Assembly (NCBI RefSeq): GCF_037038585.1
Contig: NC_092520.1
Span: forward strand, 63,074,001-63,138,000
From: Patagioenas fasciata
Lineage: Eukaryota > Chordata > Aves > Columbiformes > Columbidae
Reading direction: 5' to 3'
Length of the DNA stretch: 64,000 nt
In this document: piece by piece, positions 28,914-41,513 of the stretch
Position numbering within the stretch: the stretch's first letter is position 1
Layout: each line of letters begins with the position of its first letter
Notes under the pieces: generated by a model
The model's database searches: none
What the model was told of the DNA's origin: nothing
The model's input: only the letters and a program-made list of their open reading frames with translations
Translations under genes and position numbers: made by a program

Positions 28914-30854
28914 TATGCACCTTCCTATGGAGGCTTGGCTAGAGACTGTTGGGATGTTTCACTTACAAATCGTAATAAACAGCTATCAGGTAATAATTTT
29001 CCCTCACTACCAAGACTGTTTTGGTGACTGAGGGCTGAAAAGTCGTATATTGCATTGTCATTCACCTATACTTTTTTGATCCAATTCCATCCTGCTTTCA
29101 CATCAATTCCCCTTATACTTTTCACTAGAGTTCCCAAGTATTTTAAATTGTCATTTTTCAGAGTGATCAAAATCATGTGCCCTGATTTTTTTTTGTAACT
29201 TGGTTCTCCTTAGATGTGTTCTTTGTCTGTATACACGTGGTTCTGCAGTTGATGATGATTATAAAGTCAATCACTGAGGGAGCTCACTAGCAGTGTGCAT
29301 TCAGTAGCACTCCTCGGTAACTGGTGGATAAAAGCATAGTTTTTGTCAGTTCTTTCTGTATTGTTCTAGGGTGAAGTGCGCTGTGAACTCAATAGCAGCT
29401 TTCTGTTATTTACCGGCCTGTTTCCTATTCTCTTTTAGCCCAGCTAAAAATGGCGTTGACTAAATACAAGTTGATGCACAATCTCATGAGCAATGTGAGA
29501 TTTACTTATTAATAGTATTTTATTTAAATAATGAAAGCGTTGTGTTATGTTGCTTGCTTCAGAAGTGCCTTAAAGCTCCATACCTTTATAATATATAGAG
29601 CACATGCTGAGGGTGTAAGGAAGGGGTGGACATAGCCTAACTTGGCTTTGTGTTAGCACTGTGAAAAAGGCTTAATCAAGGACCTCATCAAGAGACTGCA
29701 GAAGCTAAAGGCTCTCTGAGATCGACAAGCCTGGCGTGGGGCTATTGTGTACTGGTTTAGAGCTGAGGCATTGTGCTTGCTATTCTGATGGAGCCCTGCA
29801 CGGGGTATGAATGGGAAAATGGAAGCCAACGCCAGTTCCTGTTAATTTTTTCTGTACAAGAGCCTGTTGGCGATTTGCCACGCACCCTGAAGTCCTGCCG
29901 TCACGTGGGCTTGTTTCCTGGCTGTGCCTCTGCCATGATTTCTTCACCATCCCTTGTTCATCACTCTCTCCTGGCCCCTCTGCCACATCTCTGTGCTTCT
30001 GAACTGCTTTATGCATCTGGAACAGTTTGTCAGACTCTGAGAAGTGTTTTTTCTCCCTCAGGAAATCTGTGTTTCCACACTAGATGAAGAAATCTGGCCG
30101 CGTTCCAGGCTGCTTGAAAGCGTGGTTTTGCACAGTAAAGTGTGTACACATGAATACTGAAGTGAGTGCTTAAGTAAATCTCCAGAGCAAATCTATGGGA
30201 GCATTACCTGGGTGAGGGCTGCGTGACATGTATCTTATGATCATGGAGCCATTAGTTCACAATTCAACAATTACCTGCTACCAGATCTAAGTCTATCTTG
30301 TTTTTAAGGGGTGGTTGAGTTTTTATTCTCTCATATTGAGCAAGAAAGGAAGAGTTTTAATCCTCTTTTACTGGCCTAATTCAAATACTACCTTTATTAA
30401 TAGGTAAATCCATAGATTTGAGATACAGGAAAATTAACCTGATAGCAATTTGTACTATCACCAGGTCATTAGAAGGAACCTCCCTACTCTGATTTTTGGA
30501 AGTTGTAGCACATACATCACAAGCCACAGGGGCAGGTGCACACTGAGAAGTCAGACATACACCTACCACCTATAGGAGTGTTTTAGCTACTGGGCTACAG
30601 GCCAAGTTGAGGGCGAAAGTATTCATCATTCTTGTTGAAGCTTATCTGCTGTGTGACATGTGAAGCTTGAGGAGAATCTGAGGTGCTATATGTTCAACTT
30701 GGGAACAGCAGGAATAATAACCATTTTTTAAATGTGTGGGTTCAAATTTACATTAACTTTGCATAGAAAGTAAACTGGCCATCTTTAAGTCTGGATATGT
30801 AAGAGCAGTGTGCACAGGACCCTGCCTGTTTCCCCCACTTAGAAGCTTCTAGCT

Positions 30855-31043
30855 TATCAAATTATCATGTAGTCATTCAGTTAGCAAATATGTCATGTCA
30901 ATGAACAAATATTAATTGAATATACTTATGCATGTTACCATGGTTAATTTTACTACTGGGTAAATTAAGAGATTATTGGCATGGTTAATTTGCATTCCAC
31001 ATCTAATACATATTATGGAATTTTGCTTTCTTATTTGTAAACA
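30855..31043. promoter_or_regulatory. Candidate regulatory patch (homeodomain, POU, FOX motifs)
   Basis: The 12-mer CATGGTTAATTT occurs twice, at 30939-30950 and 30980-30991, 41 bp apart. The second copy runs into an exact octamer ATTTGCAT (30988-30995). A forkhead-type TGTAAACA is at 31036-31043, and TTAATT or ATTAAT cores are scattered between. This density resembles developmental enhancers, but conservation was not testable here. Confidence 0.35.
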
Positions 31044-31189
31044 GAATGGTTGGGACTCAGGGTGGACTTGAGAGAGCCAAGAGGCACTGCCATCTCATGT
31101 CAGTTTGGTGTCGAGTTAATGCTCAGGTTGGAAGATGCAGGGTTGATAACCTTCATGATTCGATTGCAACATTTGGAATTTTCCATTAA

Positions 31190-32286
31190 ATTTCAGCCTC
31201 TTGTTGGACTTCACCAAAGCGTTCAACGCTGTTTCCCACAGCTTTCTCCTGCACAAACTGGCAAGATGCAGATTGGATGGGTGGTCTGCGAGACGGTAGG
31301 AAACTGACTAACAGGTCGCACTCGGAGGATGGTGATCAATGGTTTTTATTCAGGCTGTAAGACTGTCACAAGTGGGGTCCCCCAGGGAGTGATACTGGGC
31401 CCCACGCTGTTCAATGTCTTCATAAATGATCTGGATGATGGGACTGAAAGCACCCACACCAAGTTTGCTGGTGACACCAAACTGGGTGCTGAAGCGGACA
31501 CATCAGAAGGAAGAGCCATCTTACAGAGAGAGCTGGACAGGCTGGAAGGCTGGGCCAGCAAGAACAGTGTAAAATTTAGCAGAGACTACAAGTCCTGCAC
31601 CTGGGACAGAATAACCTGTGTGGCTGGGGAGCAGCCTTGCTGAGAGGGACCTGGGATCCAGGTAGACAATGAGCCAAACACGAGTCAGGAGGGTGCTGCT
31701 GACCAAGGCAAATCGGATCCCAGGCTCCAGCCGCAGGGTCATGACAAGCAGAGACAGAGGCATGACCATCCCACTCAGCACTCGTCCGGCTGCTCCTGGA
31801 GCATCGCGTCCTGTTCTGCTCCCCACATATCAAGAAAGATGTGGACAGACTGGAGAGGGTCCGAAGAAGGGCCATGAAGATGATAATGGGCTGGACAACC
31901 TGCCTCCTTTGGAAAGACTGGAGGAGATGGGTCAGGGGGGACCTTATCACAGCATTCCAGCTGCCACTTAAAAGTTGCTACAAAGAGGACAGAGGTTGTC
32001 TCTTCACAAGGAGCTGCGTGGAGAGCACAAGGGGCAATGGGTAGAAATTCCACCAGGAGAGGTTTTATCTCAATATAACAAAGACTTTTTTTTACAGTTA
32101 AAACAATCATTCACTGAAACAACCTCCCCAGGATCAGGGTAGAGTCCTCATCACTGATAGTTCTTCAAGACGTGACAGGACAAGGTGCTAGATAATCTCA
32201 TCAAGGCTCCCTTTCCCCACAGAAGGTTGGGTCAGATGATCTTTCAAGGTCATTTCCAACCTGGGCAGTTCTGTGATTCTATGATG
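31190..32286 (+). mobile_element. CR1 LINE with reverse-transcriptase remnant
   Basis: The longest CR1 here. It runs from the reverse-transcriptase domain ('gacttcaccaaagcgttc', LDFTKAFNAVSH-like) through ORF2 to the 3' end ('gggtcagatgatctttcaag', then TTCTGTGATTCTATGATGG). A frame from 31329 to 31643 shows TSGVPQGVILGPTLFNVFI and KFAGDTKLG. The polymerase box, FADD in active CR1, reads FAGD, and frameshifts break ORF2 on both sides. It is a dead copy. The 5' boundary is uncertain and may extend to about 31045. Confidence 0.93.
31329..31643 (+). pseudogene. Decayed CR1 ORF2 reverse-transcriptase segment
   Basis: About 104 codons remain open, covering fingers/palm motifs of the CR1 reverse transcriptase: GVPQGVILGP, the FAGDTKLG catalytic box and LDRLEGWASKN. 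The upstream part (KAFNAVSH) is in another frame with stops. The Asp-to-Gly change in the catalytic pair and the frameshifts rule out activity. Confidence 0.85.
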
Positions 32287-34094
32287 GTTGAAAAAGTTGT
32301 TTTATTTCAAATAAAAGTAAAGTCTTTGGCCCTACATAGCGAAGGGAAGTGCCTGAAAATGTTAAAAATAAAGTAGGAAGAGCCTTGGAGGGCAAATAAA
32401 AGGAGCTGAGAATGAATTATTGGAAAGTGAATCTGAAACTTTCTGCAAGCCTGTCCTTTTTATATTTGAGGAATCAGTCCAGAATTTGTAAAGGTGTAGA
32501 GTGTTAAAAATAATAAAAAATCTCTTTTTGCTGCAGTGCTGCATTTGCTGCAAATGGCCTGCTAAGTTTTGGAGTTATATTCCTTGGCACCACAATAATT
32601 TTTTCTTAATATTTTCAGAAATGCTTGTGTGTTTCCAGGCCTTTTGCTGTCAGTTTGTTTATTTTTCTCCTTTGTTACATCTATAATATTTTACTGTGTT
32701 GTAGTAATGTAATTTTAGGATTTTTTTAAAAAAACTTTAGATTTATCTGATAGCCTCAGCTTCTGAATTATTAGCTTTATGAATGCTTTCCAGCCTTCCT
32801 TGGAAATTAAGTACCTATACGTTCCAGTTTCTAGGGAAATGCCTGAAAATATGACTGGAGCACACTCTAGAGGCTCAAAATCTCAATGGCAGATGACTTC
32901 AAATTTATTCATATTTCAAATCTCATTATTTTAGAGCCAATCTCATGATTTTTTGATTTATGTTTCATTACTGATGAAGATTTGAAGCAAGATATGTGAA
33001 TACTGTGGATTTCCTTATCTGCCATTCCTCCAGAGAACCATATTTTACTACTCTTAATCTGCTGACAGAGTGCTGGGTTTTGTGTGTTCTGCTAAGTCTT
33101 GTATTTAGGTCAAAGATGGATGAAACTCTGCCAGTTCATAGAGATGCTGATATTATTTCTAGAGTGTTTTGCAGACTAGCAAAATTTGTCTTGGTAGGTT
33201 TTTTTAAAAGAATTGTATCCTGAAAAGGAAGATGCTGTACTTCATAAATTTATTTGGAGGATCAAGACATAAGTATACATATATTTAAAAAATTCTAAAC
33301 AGGTCTGTGGATGTCATAAAGTTGTATGAAATGTATTATGCCATTTAAAAGGGTCACTAGCCTACACAGGGGCTACATGTTTTCTGCTATTTTACGTCAC
33401 ATAACATGACTGGGAAACTTGCATGGAGAAGAGGAAGGGCAAGCTCAATAGAAATCCTGATTTATATGTTGCTTCAAATATTCCAAGTTTGACCATGTGT
33501 CTGTCCATCTCCACTTTGCAGATATTTCATCATCTGTCTAATATTTCCAATAAAATGTGAAGCTCCTCAAGTGTAGCAAACAGATTGGTGCATTTTTTTG
33601 GACTGCTGACACTTTAAGATCATGTTTAGTAATGGGTTCACGTTACTCTCTTGAAGGATGGTGCAGATAGGGCGAAACGTCCACTTGAGTGACCGAGACA
33701 ACTGGATGTTGTCACTGTATCTGAGCAGCAAGTCGTAAAATCATTCGTGCTCCTTCTAAGCTGCCAAATAGGCAGCTATCAACACTGTCAAATTTTTGTT
33801 ATTATTTTCAGCTATTTATTAAACATACATGTTGCCTGCTTGGACTCTGTTGATCATGTATTATTTTACGCTGACACTCTAGAGCCTCAAAGATGAATAA
33901 AACTCAGGCATCCCTGTCTGAGTGTGGAGCCCACATCCAGTAATCACAAGACCTTTCTTTTTTTAAACTGCAGTTGCTGTCTCTATTCCCGCTTCTCTGA
34001 CTGGTCATCACTTCATTACACAGAAAATATGCCCTCGGTCCTCTGTCCTACATTGGCTCTGCGGCCCGTTTGAAGGCTTTGGGGCAGAATCAGG
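32287..34094. other. Intergenic DNA, no gene recognised
   Basis: AT-rich unique sequence between two CR1 copies. I see no exon, hairpin or satellite in it. Confidence 0.6.
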
Positions 34095-34243
34095 TATAAT
34101 AACCCTGGAGGTGTTTAAAAGATGGGTAGGTGAGGTTCTTAGGGACATGGTTTAGAGGTAGACTTGGCAGTGCTAGGTTAATGGCTGGACTCGATGATCT
34201 TAAAGGTCTTTTCCAACCAACCAAAATGATTCTATGACTCTAC
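34095..34243 (+). mobile_element. Short CR1 3' tail
   Basis: Carries 'ctggaggtgtttaaaag', 'tggctggactcgatgatc' and 'ttttccaaccaaccaaaatg', and ends ATTCTATGACTCT. Heavily 5' truncated. Confidence 0.9.
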
Positions 34244-36715
34244 AACCTGCAGCAGCCCTCCTGGGTACAGCTTCCAGGGATGACCAGCTTCTCCACAGAG
34301 GAGCCACCTGGCACACTCGTGCTGTCAGGACCCTGTTGTGCTCCAGACCTGGAGTTGTGGCCAAAGCAGCTGAGGGATGTGCTGATGCCGTGTGTCTGTG
34401 CTGGGGCAGGTTTTTCCAAACCATAATCTCTGACCTAACACATCCGGAACAGGTGGAGTTGTTCTTCTTCTTTAGCTGGTAGAAAGCCTTTACCTTCTGG
34501 AAATTGTTTGAATGACTGTTTATGCCAGCAAAATACTGTGATTGTAGTTACTAGTCTGTGGCAAAAAACACACAGCTGGAAGTCAGGGATAAAAGGACAG
34601 AAAAAAGCATTCAAGGATAAAAAATACCCAACTGGACCAAATCCAGAAGCATTTATGCCCCTTGCATGAGGTACAGCTGAGAACATGCCTGAGCCACTAC
34701 ATCAAAATAAGACCCCTAATAATTATTAAGAGAAAGCCATGGCAACAAAAAACAGTGAGAACAAAAAACGTAATGTTCCATGTATCTCTAGAGCAAACTG
34801 GACAATGCATCCAAGCAGATTTGTTTTCTCTAAAAGGTATAGACCACTTTATAAAAATGAAACTTTTCATTGAAAAATGCCCCTAAAATCTGACTTAAAA
34901 GTGAAGACAGACAAAGTAATTTCATTTTAAAAAAACAAGGACATTTTTTAAAACTTTTAGGGTTTTGTACACTTTGTACACTTTTCCATCAGGCAGCAGT
35001 TTTACCAGTCTTATTGGTTAGTTTCCAAGAGCAGACCAAATACCAAGTTTTTCTCCCAACCAAACCACCTGATTTCTAGATAATATATTTTTAAAAGGTG
35101 GCTTGGATATTTGTTGGTATTTAATCCTTGCTGGCATTCCGTATCCCTTAAAATCCTGGGCTTGGCCAAACTCTGGTTACAGAAATGGTTTTGTCAGTAC
35201 TAACTACTGATTTCTAATGTACTTGTAGTTAAATCCCTCTAGGAAGAAAAGCTTACATTTTCACAGTAACTACTGATAATGACAAAAGACAAAGAGGGAA
35301 AAAAAAGACAAGGGATAAGTAAAGCACATATGAAGGACAGAGAAAGCATCAAGCTAGACAGATAATGTGCCATGTGGCTGGAGTCAGAGAGGGAAAGATC
35401 ATACTCGGGGTTTAGTCCTGAGCCTTCCCTTCATTTACTGATTTTGGTGCCTGGCACTGATGCTGGGTAAGACAGCTAAGATAGTTTATGTATTCAATAT
35501 TACCTTCCAACTAAATAATAGTATATAACAGCTATAGATAAGACAGGATATTCTTAGGGAAGACATCACTCATATTTGCTTCTTTCAGTGAGCTGGCTAC
35601 AACATTATGGCTTTCGTATTTTTAAAAATGTTCTTGATTGTGCAGACGCAAAATAAAGGCATGGAGTAATTTCTGCTAGTGCTGTAGCCTTTATGAGCAC
35701 AAATAGTATTGCTGTACATAAAGGCTAAGGAAAAGTCAACATGAAATGGGCTTGTTTCTCACACAATATTTTTTAAGTAATATTTGTTCAAATACCACTG
35801 ACTGTAAGTCTTCAAAAAGATTATTCTTTTTATTAACCTTATTTTAATGCTTACAAAATCAACAGGTTTATTTGTTAGTTACGTTTGGATATTTTGTGAG
35901 ACCTTTATATAAACATTTTTTATTTATTACTATTTATTCACTCCAGATTAGCCTCCAAATACACTTATTTTTAACTGCTTGCTCAGATGCCTTTGCCCAT
36001 TGCTAAAATTCAGAAGGACAATTACACTACAAGAGAATCAAGAAAACCATGCTGTGGCTATATTGTTTTGAGTTACTGTTACACACGTGTGTGTAAAATC
36101 AGCTTTTGTGGACTGATAAGAATCATACTTCCTGGAAAAAGATTGTATGTACACAGCAGTCTGAACTTTGTGTCTAAAGCTGGGGAGAGCCTTTCTTCAC
36201 CAGGATCGTCACAGGAAGCAGAAGCCACTTCTGGCAAAGACAAATAATGAAGTTAACTCCCATTCATCGAGCTCATCTTACTGGTAAGGGGAGGCACTGT
36301 AAAGGGAATTACTAAGAGACAGAGCTAAGAACATCAGTGAGCTAAGCATACTATGCTTTTCAGCTTTTGTGATTTTATTAGATATACGGATGAGGTCACC
36401 TCTTGAAATAGCTGGGAGGAAGAGGAAGAAGAAAAGATGCTGGTTGCCTAACATCATGCTGCTAAAGAAATCACAGAGCCCCTGGCTAACACCTGGAGAT
36501 TGATTTTGGACTGCTTTTTTCCTGTGTCTTGAAGGATATGCTAACAAATTGGGATTCTTCTGTTTTGTTTCCCTGAAAATTCCTGAAGAGTAAATCAGAG
36601 CCATTCTTGTAAATGCAACCTCTCATTCTGGAAAATCAGAAGCAATCACTGTAATTGTTTCAATCTTCCTGGTCTTGGGTGACCAAAGAGAAACCCTGTT
36701 TTATGCCTGCATTTT
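34244..36715. other. Intergenic DNA, no gene recognised
   Basis: Unique sequence. Minor items are a tandem TGTACACTT pair near 34967-34985 and the palindrome ACACACGTGTGT at 36081-36092. Short open frames show no recognisable product. Confidence 0.6.
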
Positions 36716-36860
36716 AAGACCAGAGAGATGATTATTTAGTCTGACATTCTCTGTAACACAGGTCACATCTTAAGTCATATTCATGGAGGCTCCCTTTGAT
36801 AACTTGGTGCTGTCTCATCTGCTTTTTCAGCACTGAGTAATAAAACGCCTTCAGCTTATT
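36716..36860 (-). mobile_element. Possible ancient CR1 3' fragment
   Basis: The run 'gatgattatttagtctgaca' followed by 'ctctgtaacacaggtca' resembles old sauropsid CR1 tails in reverse orientation, of the form 'gatcatctagtctgac...ataacacaggcca'. It is strongly diverged and the limits are approximate. Confidence 0.5.
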
Positions 36861-37069
36861 CCTTGAGATTTTTTTTAATGTCACAGTGAATACTATGAAT
36901 TTTCATTAGCAAATATAATTCCGAGGAAACATTAGCTATTTTTCTCTAAAACTCATTGATTACTGATCTTTCATTTATAACTGTAATTCTAGTTCAGATT
37001 GTATTTTTGACTGTAATTTAGACTTTGCAGACTTTTTTTATTCCTATATTTGATATATAGAAGCTTCTG

Positions 37070-37400
37070 TATGAAATCATTGGGCTTGAAAGGACATCAA
37101 AGTTCATCTAGTGAATCTTCTGTTGCCAGGCAGGGACATGTGTAGATATATCACTTCTGACAGATACTTGTCTCACGTTTTCTTAGAGGTTGCGAACAAT
37201 GCTAAGGTTACAGCACCTCCCTAGAAAAGCTGTAAAGACATTTCCCAGTGTCTAATCTGAATTTGCCTTGCTGCAGTTTAAACCTGGCCTTTCTCATTTC
37301 ATGCACCACAGACATGGAAAACACATCATTTCCATCTGGTTTGCAACAGCCTTTTTATGTATTTGAAAATTTGCTCCATCTTTTTGCATAGGTCATATAT
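37070..37400 (-). mobile_element. Old, diverged CR1 3' fragment (minus orientation)
   Basis: Starts near 'gaaatcattgggcttgaaag', continues 'acatcaaagttcatctagtg' and 'gttgccaggcagggaca', and includes 'cctttttatgtatttgaaaa', all CR1 landmarks in reverse. Divergence suggests an older subfamily. The right boundary is uncertain and may reach about 37.54 kb. Confidence 0.75.
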
Positions 37401-38045
37401 TTTGTGTACTGTGCTCTTGTTCCTGCTTTGCATTCTCACTTTCCCCTTGCTATTATTTATAGCTTCATTAGCACATGTATCTGTTGTTATTTATGTTCTT
37501 TCATTTTTGCCTCAAGTACTTAAAGTTAGAATGTTCACAGTGAATAACTTCTTGGTAGTGAATGATCAAAACCTGCTTTTACATTTTAGCTGGATTATTG
37601 TATTCATACTGGTAAAGACACAAGATTTATTAGGTCAGTACATTAAGAATTTTTTGCTAAGTCAGTGGAATTTAAATAGTTTTTGCCTTTTTTTTTTTTT
37701 TTAACAGTGATTTCTGTTTTCAGCTCTGCAGCTGAAAAGCAGGTGGGCATCCCTTGCGTCTGCCTCTGTTTTCAGGATGTCACACTGGACAATTCTGTGC
37801 ACGTGCTGTTCCTTCCAGGAAAACAGCTTTGGGCAACAGGGCCATAGATCTTGTTCCTCAGAAAGATTTAGCTTTGAATTAGCTAGACAGCCAGTGCTAC
37901 CAGCTAGCAGAGAGTTTGACTAGTCTGCTCCTAGAAGGACACTCTTCTTGATGGTTCTGCTCTTCCATGCCCAGCTTCCATCAGTGAAAGATCTGGGGTC
38001 CATTCATGGTGGACCTGGATCATTTCACCTCACACAATCCTAAAG

Positions 38046-38410
38046 CAGAACCATGGAATAACTTGGGTAAGAAGGGACCTCTGGAGGTCTCTAGTCCAAC
38101 CTCTGCCTCAAAGCCAGGCTTATGCAAGGCTTTCTCTAGTTGGGTTTTAAATAACTACAGGTGTCTGGTCTGGTCTCCTCTACCTGAGATACATGGAGCA
38201 GCTCTTTCCCAGGGTGAGCAAGCCCAGCTTTCTCAGCTTTCTCTTTTGCGTTGTGTCCTTTGTGCAGGCCCTGGACCAGGACTGGCTCCAGATTGTCAGC
38301 AAGTCTCCAGTGCTGGGGGGCCCAGGATGGGATGCACCACTCCAGATGTAGCCCCACAAATGGGAGGAATGGCCTTACAAGAAAGAGAGGAAAAATCACT
38401 GCCCTTCTAC
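38046..38410 (-). mobile_element. CR1 3' fragment (minus orientation)
   Basis: Begins 'agaaccatggaataacttgg' (degraded terminal repeat), then 'aagggacctctggaggtctc' and 'tagtccaacctctgcctcaa', and reaches 'actccagatgtagccccac', the CR1 segment that in intact copies reads as 'CTCCAGATGTGGCCTCAC'. Moderately diverged. Confidence 0.88.
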
Positions 38411-38482
38411 ACTCTAACACTGAGTCCTTGAGGCAGCAGAGGGTTAATGGAGCTAAAATAAACTCCCTGTATGGATTTTAAA

Positions 38483-38515
38483 GTTTTTTTGTTTGTTTGT
38501 TTGTTTGTTTTTTTT
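38483..38515. repeat. (GTTT)n microsatellite
   Basis: Five clean GTTT units flanked by T runs, next to the CR1 fragment at 38046-38410. Confidence 0.95.
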
Positions 38516-41484
38516 CCTCTTTTGCTTCAGGCTGTTTCTATGAGAATGAGTAAAATTTTTGCTTAGCCCCTGTGCATACAACTTTTATTTAGAGCTTAGC
38601 ATCCATTTGAACACCTCTCTCAAATAGTAGTTTTTCGGTCCTTTGTGCTACCAGTGCCAAACACTTCCTGTGTCTTTAAACAGATTGTGGTAACTAATGA
38701 CCATGCTGGACATCGATCCATTTGCAGGCTTGCATCGTCTAAAGCCTTTAAAGCAATAGCTGTCTACAGATCTTATTTTCTTACAGAATACATTTCAATA
38801 TTATTAACTGAATATTCAGATTATTTGCAGCATTCCTGCTGTCAATGTATTAATGCCTCCCTGCCTGATTCAAAACCTGAGGCTTAATCATGCTGTGGTC
38901 GGCAAACTCATCTATGCTTTATTTTGGGAGCCCAACTGGCTGTTGCGGAGGGGCAGTTTCCGTTCCATCTGAGCACATCCTGTGCTAATGAAATACCTCA
39001 ATCATGAACATATGTTACAGGAAATACAGTTGCAGCACATAGGGTTTTTTAAATTTATTCTTGGACTTATGACTAAAGGGCAGTGTCAAAGTTCATGGTC
39101 TAAAAGGGAGTATTTCTTGACAGTCATCTTATTTTTAGGTCCTTTAACTTGAAACAAGCTTTTTCTTGGCTTGAAATGGTGATCAAAATATATACAGCTG
39201 TAATTTGCAGTAAACAATTAAATACCTTTGTTGAGGCTAAATTTGCTTATGTGAGATACTAGTGTTTACAAACCTAATAAAAGAACAAAGTTTGACTACA
39301 AAAAGTTGAATTATTTCAAAGTTTGTTTGCTTAGTTTTTTTGAGTTTTTATATTCCTTTTGGATGAGGAAGCTGAATTACATCCAGCTTTGCAGTCCTGC
39401 AGGCATGACAAGTCATAATTTCTCTTTTGCATTTCATTATGTTATTTTGCTGCACATTATATATAAGTTTAGTGCGGACAGAGCTGGACCATTTCATAAA
39501 CAGACCCTAAAAATGTGCTTTAAAATAAAGCCAATAGTCTGTCCTGTGCTTTGCTAAATAAAAGGAGCAAACAGACTCATAAATAAAAACGTCTTGGGCT
39601 CAGATTTTGGTGTCCTTATTGTATGGTACAGTAACTGCTCCTCAAACAGTCCTGCTGTGTTTTTCTGTGGAGTAAAGTCCTTTTCCATGTGAATAAGACT
39701 ATCCAACTTTGTCACCTAATATTTAATTATATTTCATTACTACTATAGAAGACCTGTTCTTACAGTTGTTTAGGCAAATATCTCAGTGTATTTACCAGGG
39801 ACTGAATAAAAATTGTGGGGTCATTTTGCAGCTGCTATTGTTTTAAGTCAAACGGGTTACAGGCTGTTTTCATGTAGTGCTTAAGTAAGTATATAAGTTG
39901 TCAGACTACTTAATTCATTATTCTCACTAGCTGGAAACTCAGATACTAGCTGAAAGAGCATAGATAAAGACCTCAAGTAATTGCAGAATTCATTACTTCA
40001 TTATTTTCACTGTTCATTTTTTAGGTATGCAAAATTTGTAGCTCTGGTCCAAACATAATGTTGCATTTACTAAATTAATAATTTGTTGCAACTTTTGTAT
40101 AGAGACCAACTTTTATTTACATCAATATTCAAAATCTGGAGAGATTCAGAACAATTTTCCCTGGACATGGATTATTTCTCCATGCATTAAAATCAAGAGG
40201 AGAGAGTGAGGAAGGAAAATCCCTATGAAGTTCCCTTTGGAGTTCTCTCCATCGACTTTTAATTTGGGAAACACAAAACTGGGATTCAACAGAATGAGGT
40301 AAGGAGCCTGGAAAACCTACAGTCTTCCTGTACTAGTGTTTATTTCATCATTTTGCAGTTCCTCTGTACACAGCTGAGTCTCTGGATCCATTCTCTGTGC
40401 AGCAGGACGGTGCGATGATGTACGGTGCTGTATGATCAGTCTTCTGTAGCAATGGAGAAACATCCTTCCTGGAAAGATGCTAAGTGCAGATTCGGAGGGG
40501 TGCTCCCTTGACGGAGCTGGTCAATGGTCCAGTTCCACTTTTAAGGAAATAGCAGTAGCAGATGATGTCTCTGACTTTTCACTTGCCGTTTCAGAACGTT
40601 ATGAATGACAGGAAATAGCAATGTTTGCCTTTTCTCTTGAAATATTTCATGTGTGTTTGGGAGATGCTCAAAAGACTGACTTTATGTTGGTTTGAGCAAA
40701 AGGAGTGCAGTCACAAAGGCATAACAATGTCTGATTGCATGCTTCTCCTAGCTGGTTTAGAAAACAACCCAAGCTTGAAGTTAAGTTCTGAACAGCTTCA
40801 ATGTCAAGAACAAGAAGTTGAAACTGCTACAGGGGAGCCGATTTGTGAAAGATCTGCTTTCTGGTGGCCCAACCTCATCTGTGCTGCATCTGCTGAATAG
40901 TCTGAGCTTGAAATCAAAGATTGAGTAGTCCTGGTGAAAATCTGTCCCCCTTGTGTCTGCTCATTCTATACAGGTTTCTATGATCAAACCCAGGAAACTG
41001 CACCCAAGAAAATGGGGTGCTACCTTTTAAATATCATTCAGCCACAAGTTTGACAGAGGAGATTATTCTTGTCAACAGCAGTTGCAAGCAGAAGTTGCCA
41101 CAGATGAAATTGGTCTGCTGTGGTTATGTCTTGTGAATAAGAGATAATATGAGATTTCATACATTATTTTGCACTGAGATTTAAGATAGAAAAAGAGCTA
41201 GAAGTGGGGTTTTGGTTTTTTTGTCACTGTTTTGTCATTAAAACTCCTAGTTACTTTGTGAGAATTTGCCTGAGCATGGACTTTGGTGTTTGACTTCTGT
41301 ATCAACTAAATAAATAATCATATTCTCAAGAAGGACTTGACCAGTAGACACAAATGTATATACTGGAATGTAAGGGTGTTAAACTAATTGTTACTGGTCC
41401 AGACAGTCCTGTGAGTTTGGATAGGACAAAATGATGAGAAAACAGTGCAGGCTTGAATTGCAAGGACTATGCTCCATTTCAGGC

Positions 41485-41513
41485 TTTTTTTTTGTTTTTG
41501 TTTTTGTTTTTTT
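41485..41513. repeat. (GTTTTT)n-like T-rich microsatellite
   Basis: Three GTTTTT units set within T runs. Confidence 0.9.

Larger units (their letters stand above)
23723..31189. other. Intergenic DNA, no gene recognised
   Basis: Unique AT-rich sequence. Seen in it are a T run at about 24899-24911, a perfect inverted repeat at 28883-28913 and a homeodomain/POU/FOX motif patch at 30855-31043. Open frames up to about 104 codons (29773-30087, plus) have no recognisable domain or splice context. Confidence 0.6.

Noticed and set aside
34967-34985. Tandem TGTACACTT pair
   Set aside because: A two-copy 10-bp repeat is common by slippage and carries no further signal.
36081-36092. Palindrome ACACACGTGTGT
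   Set aside because: It is a short (AC)n/(GT)n junction, which is self-complementary by nature; weak evidence for a site.
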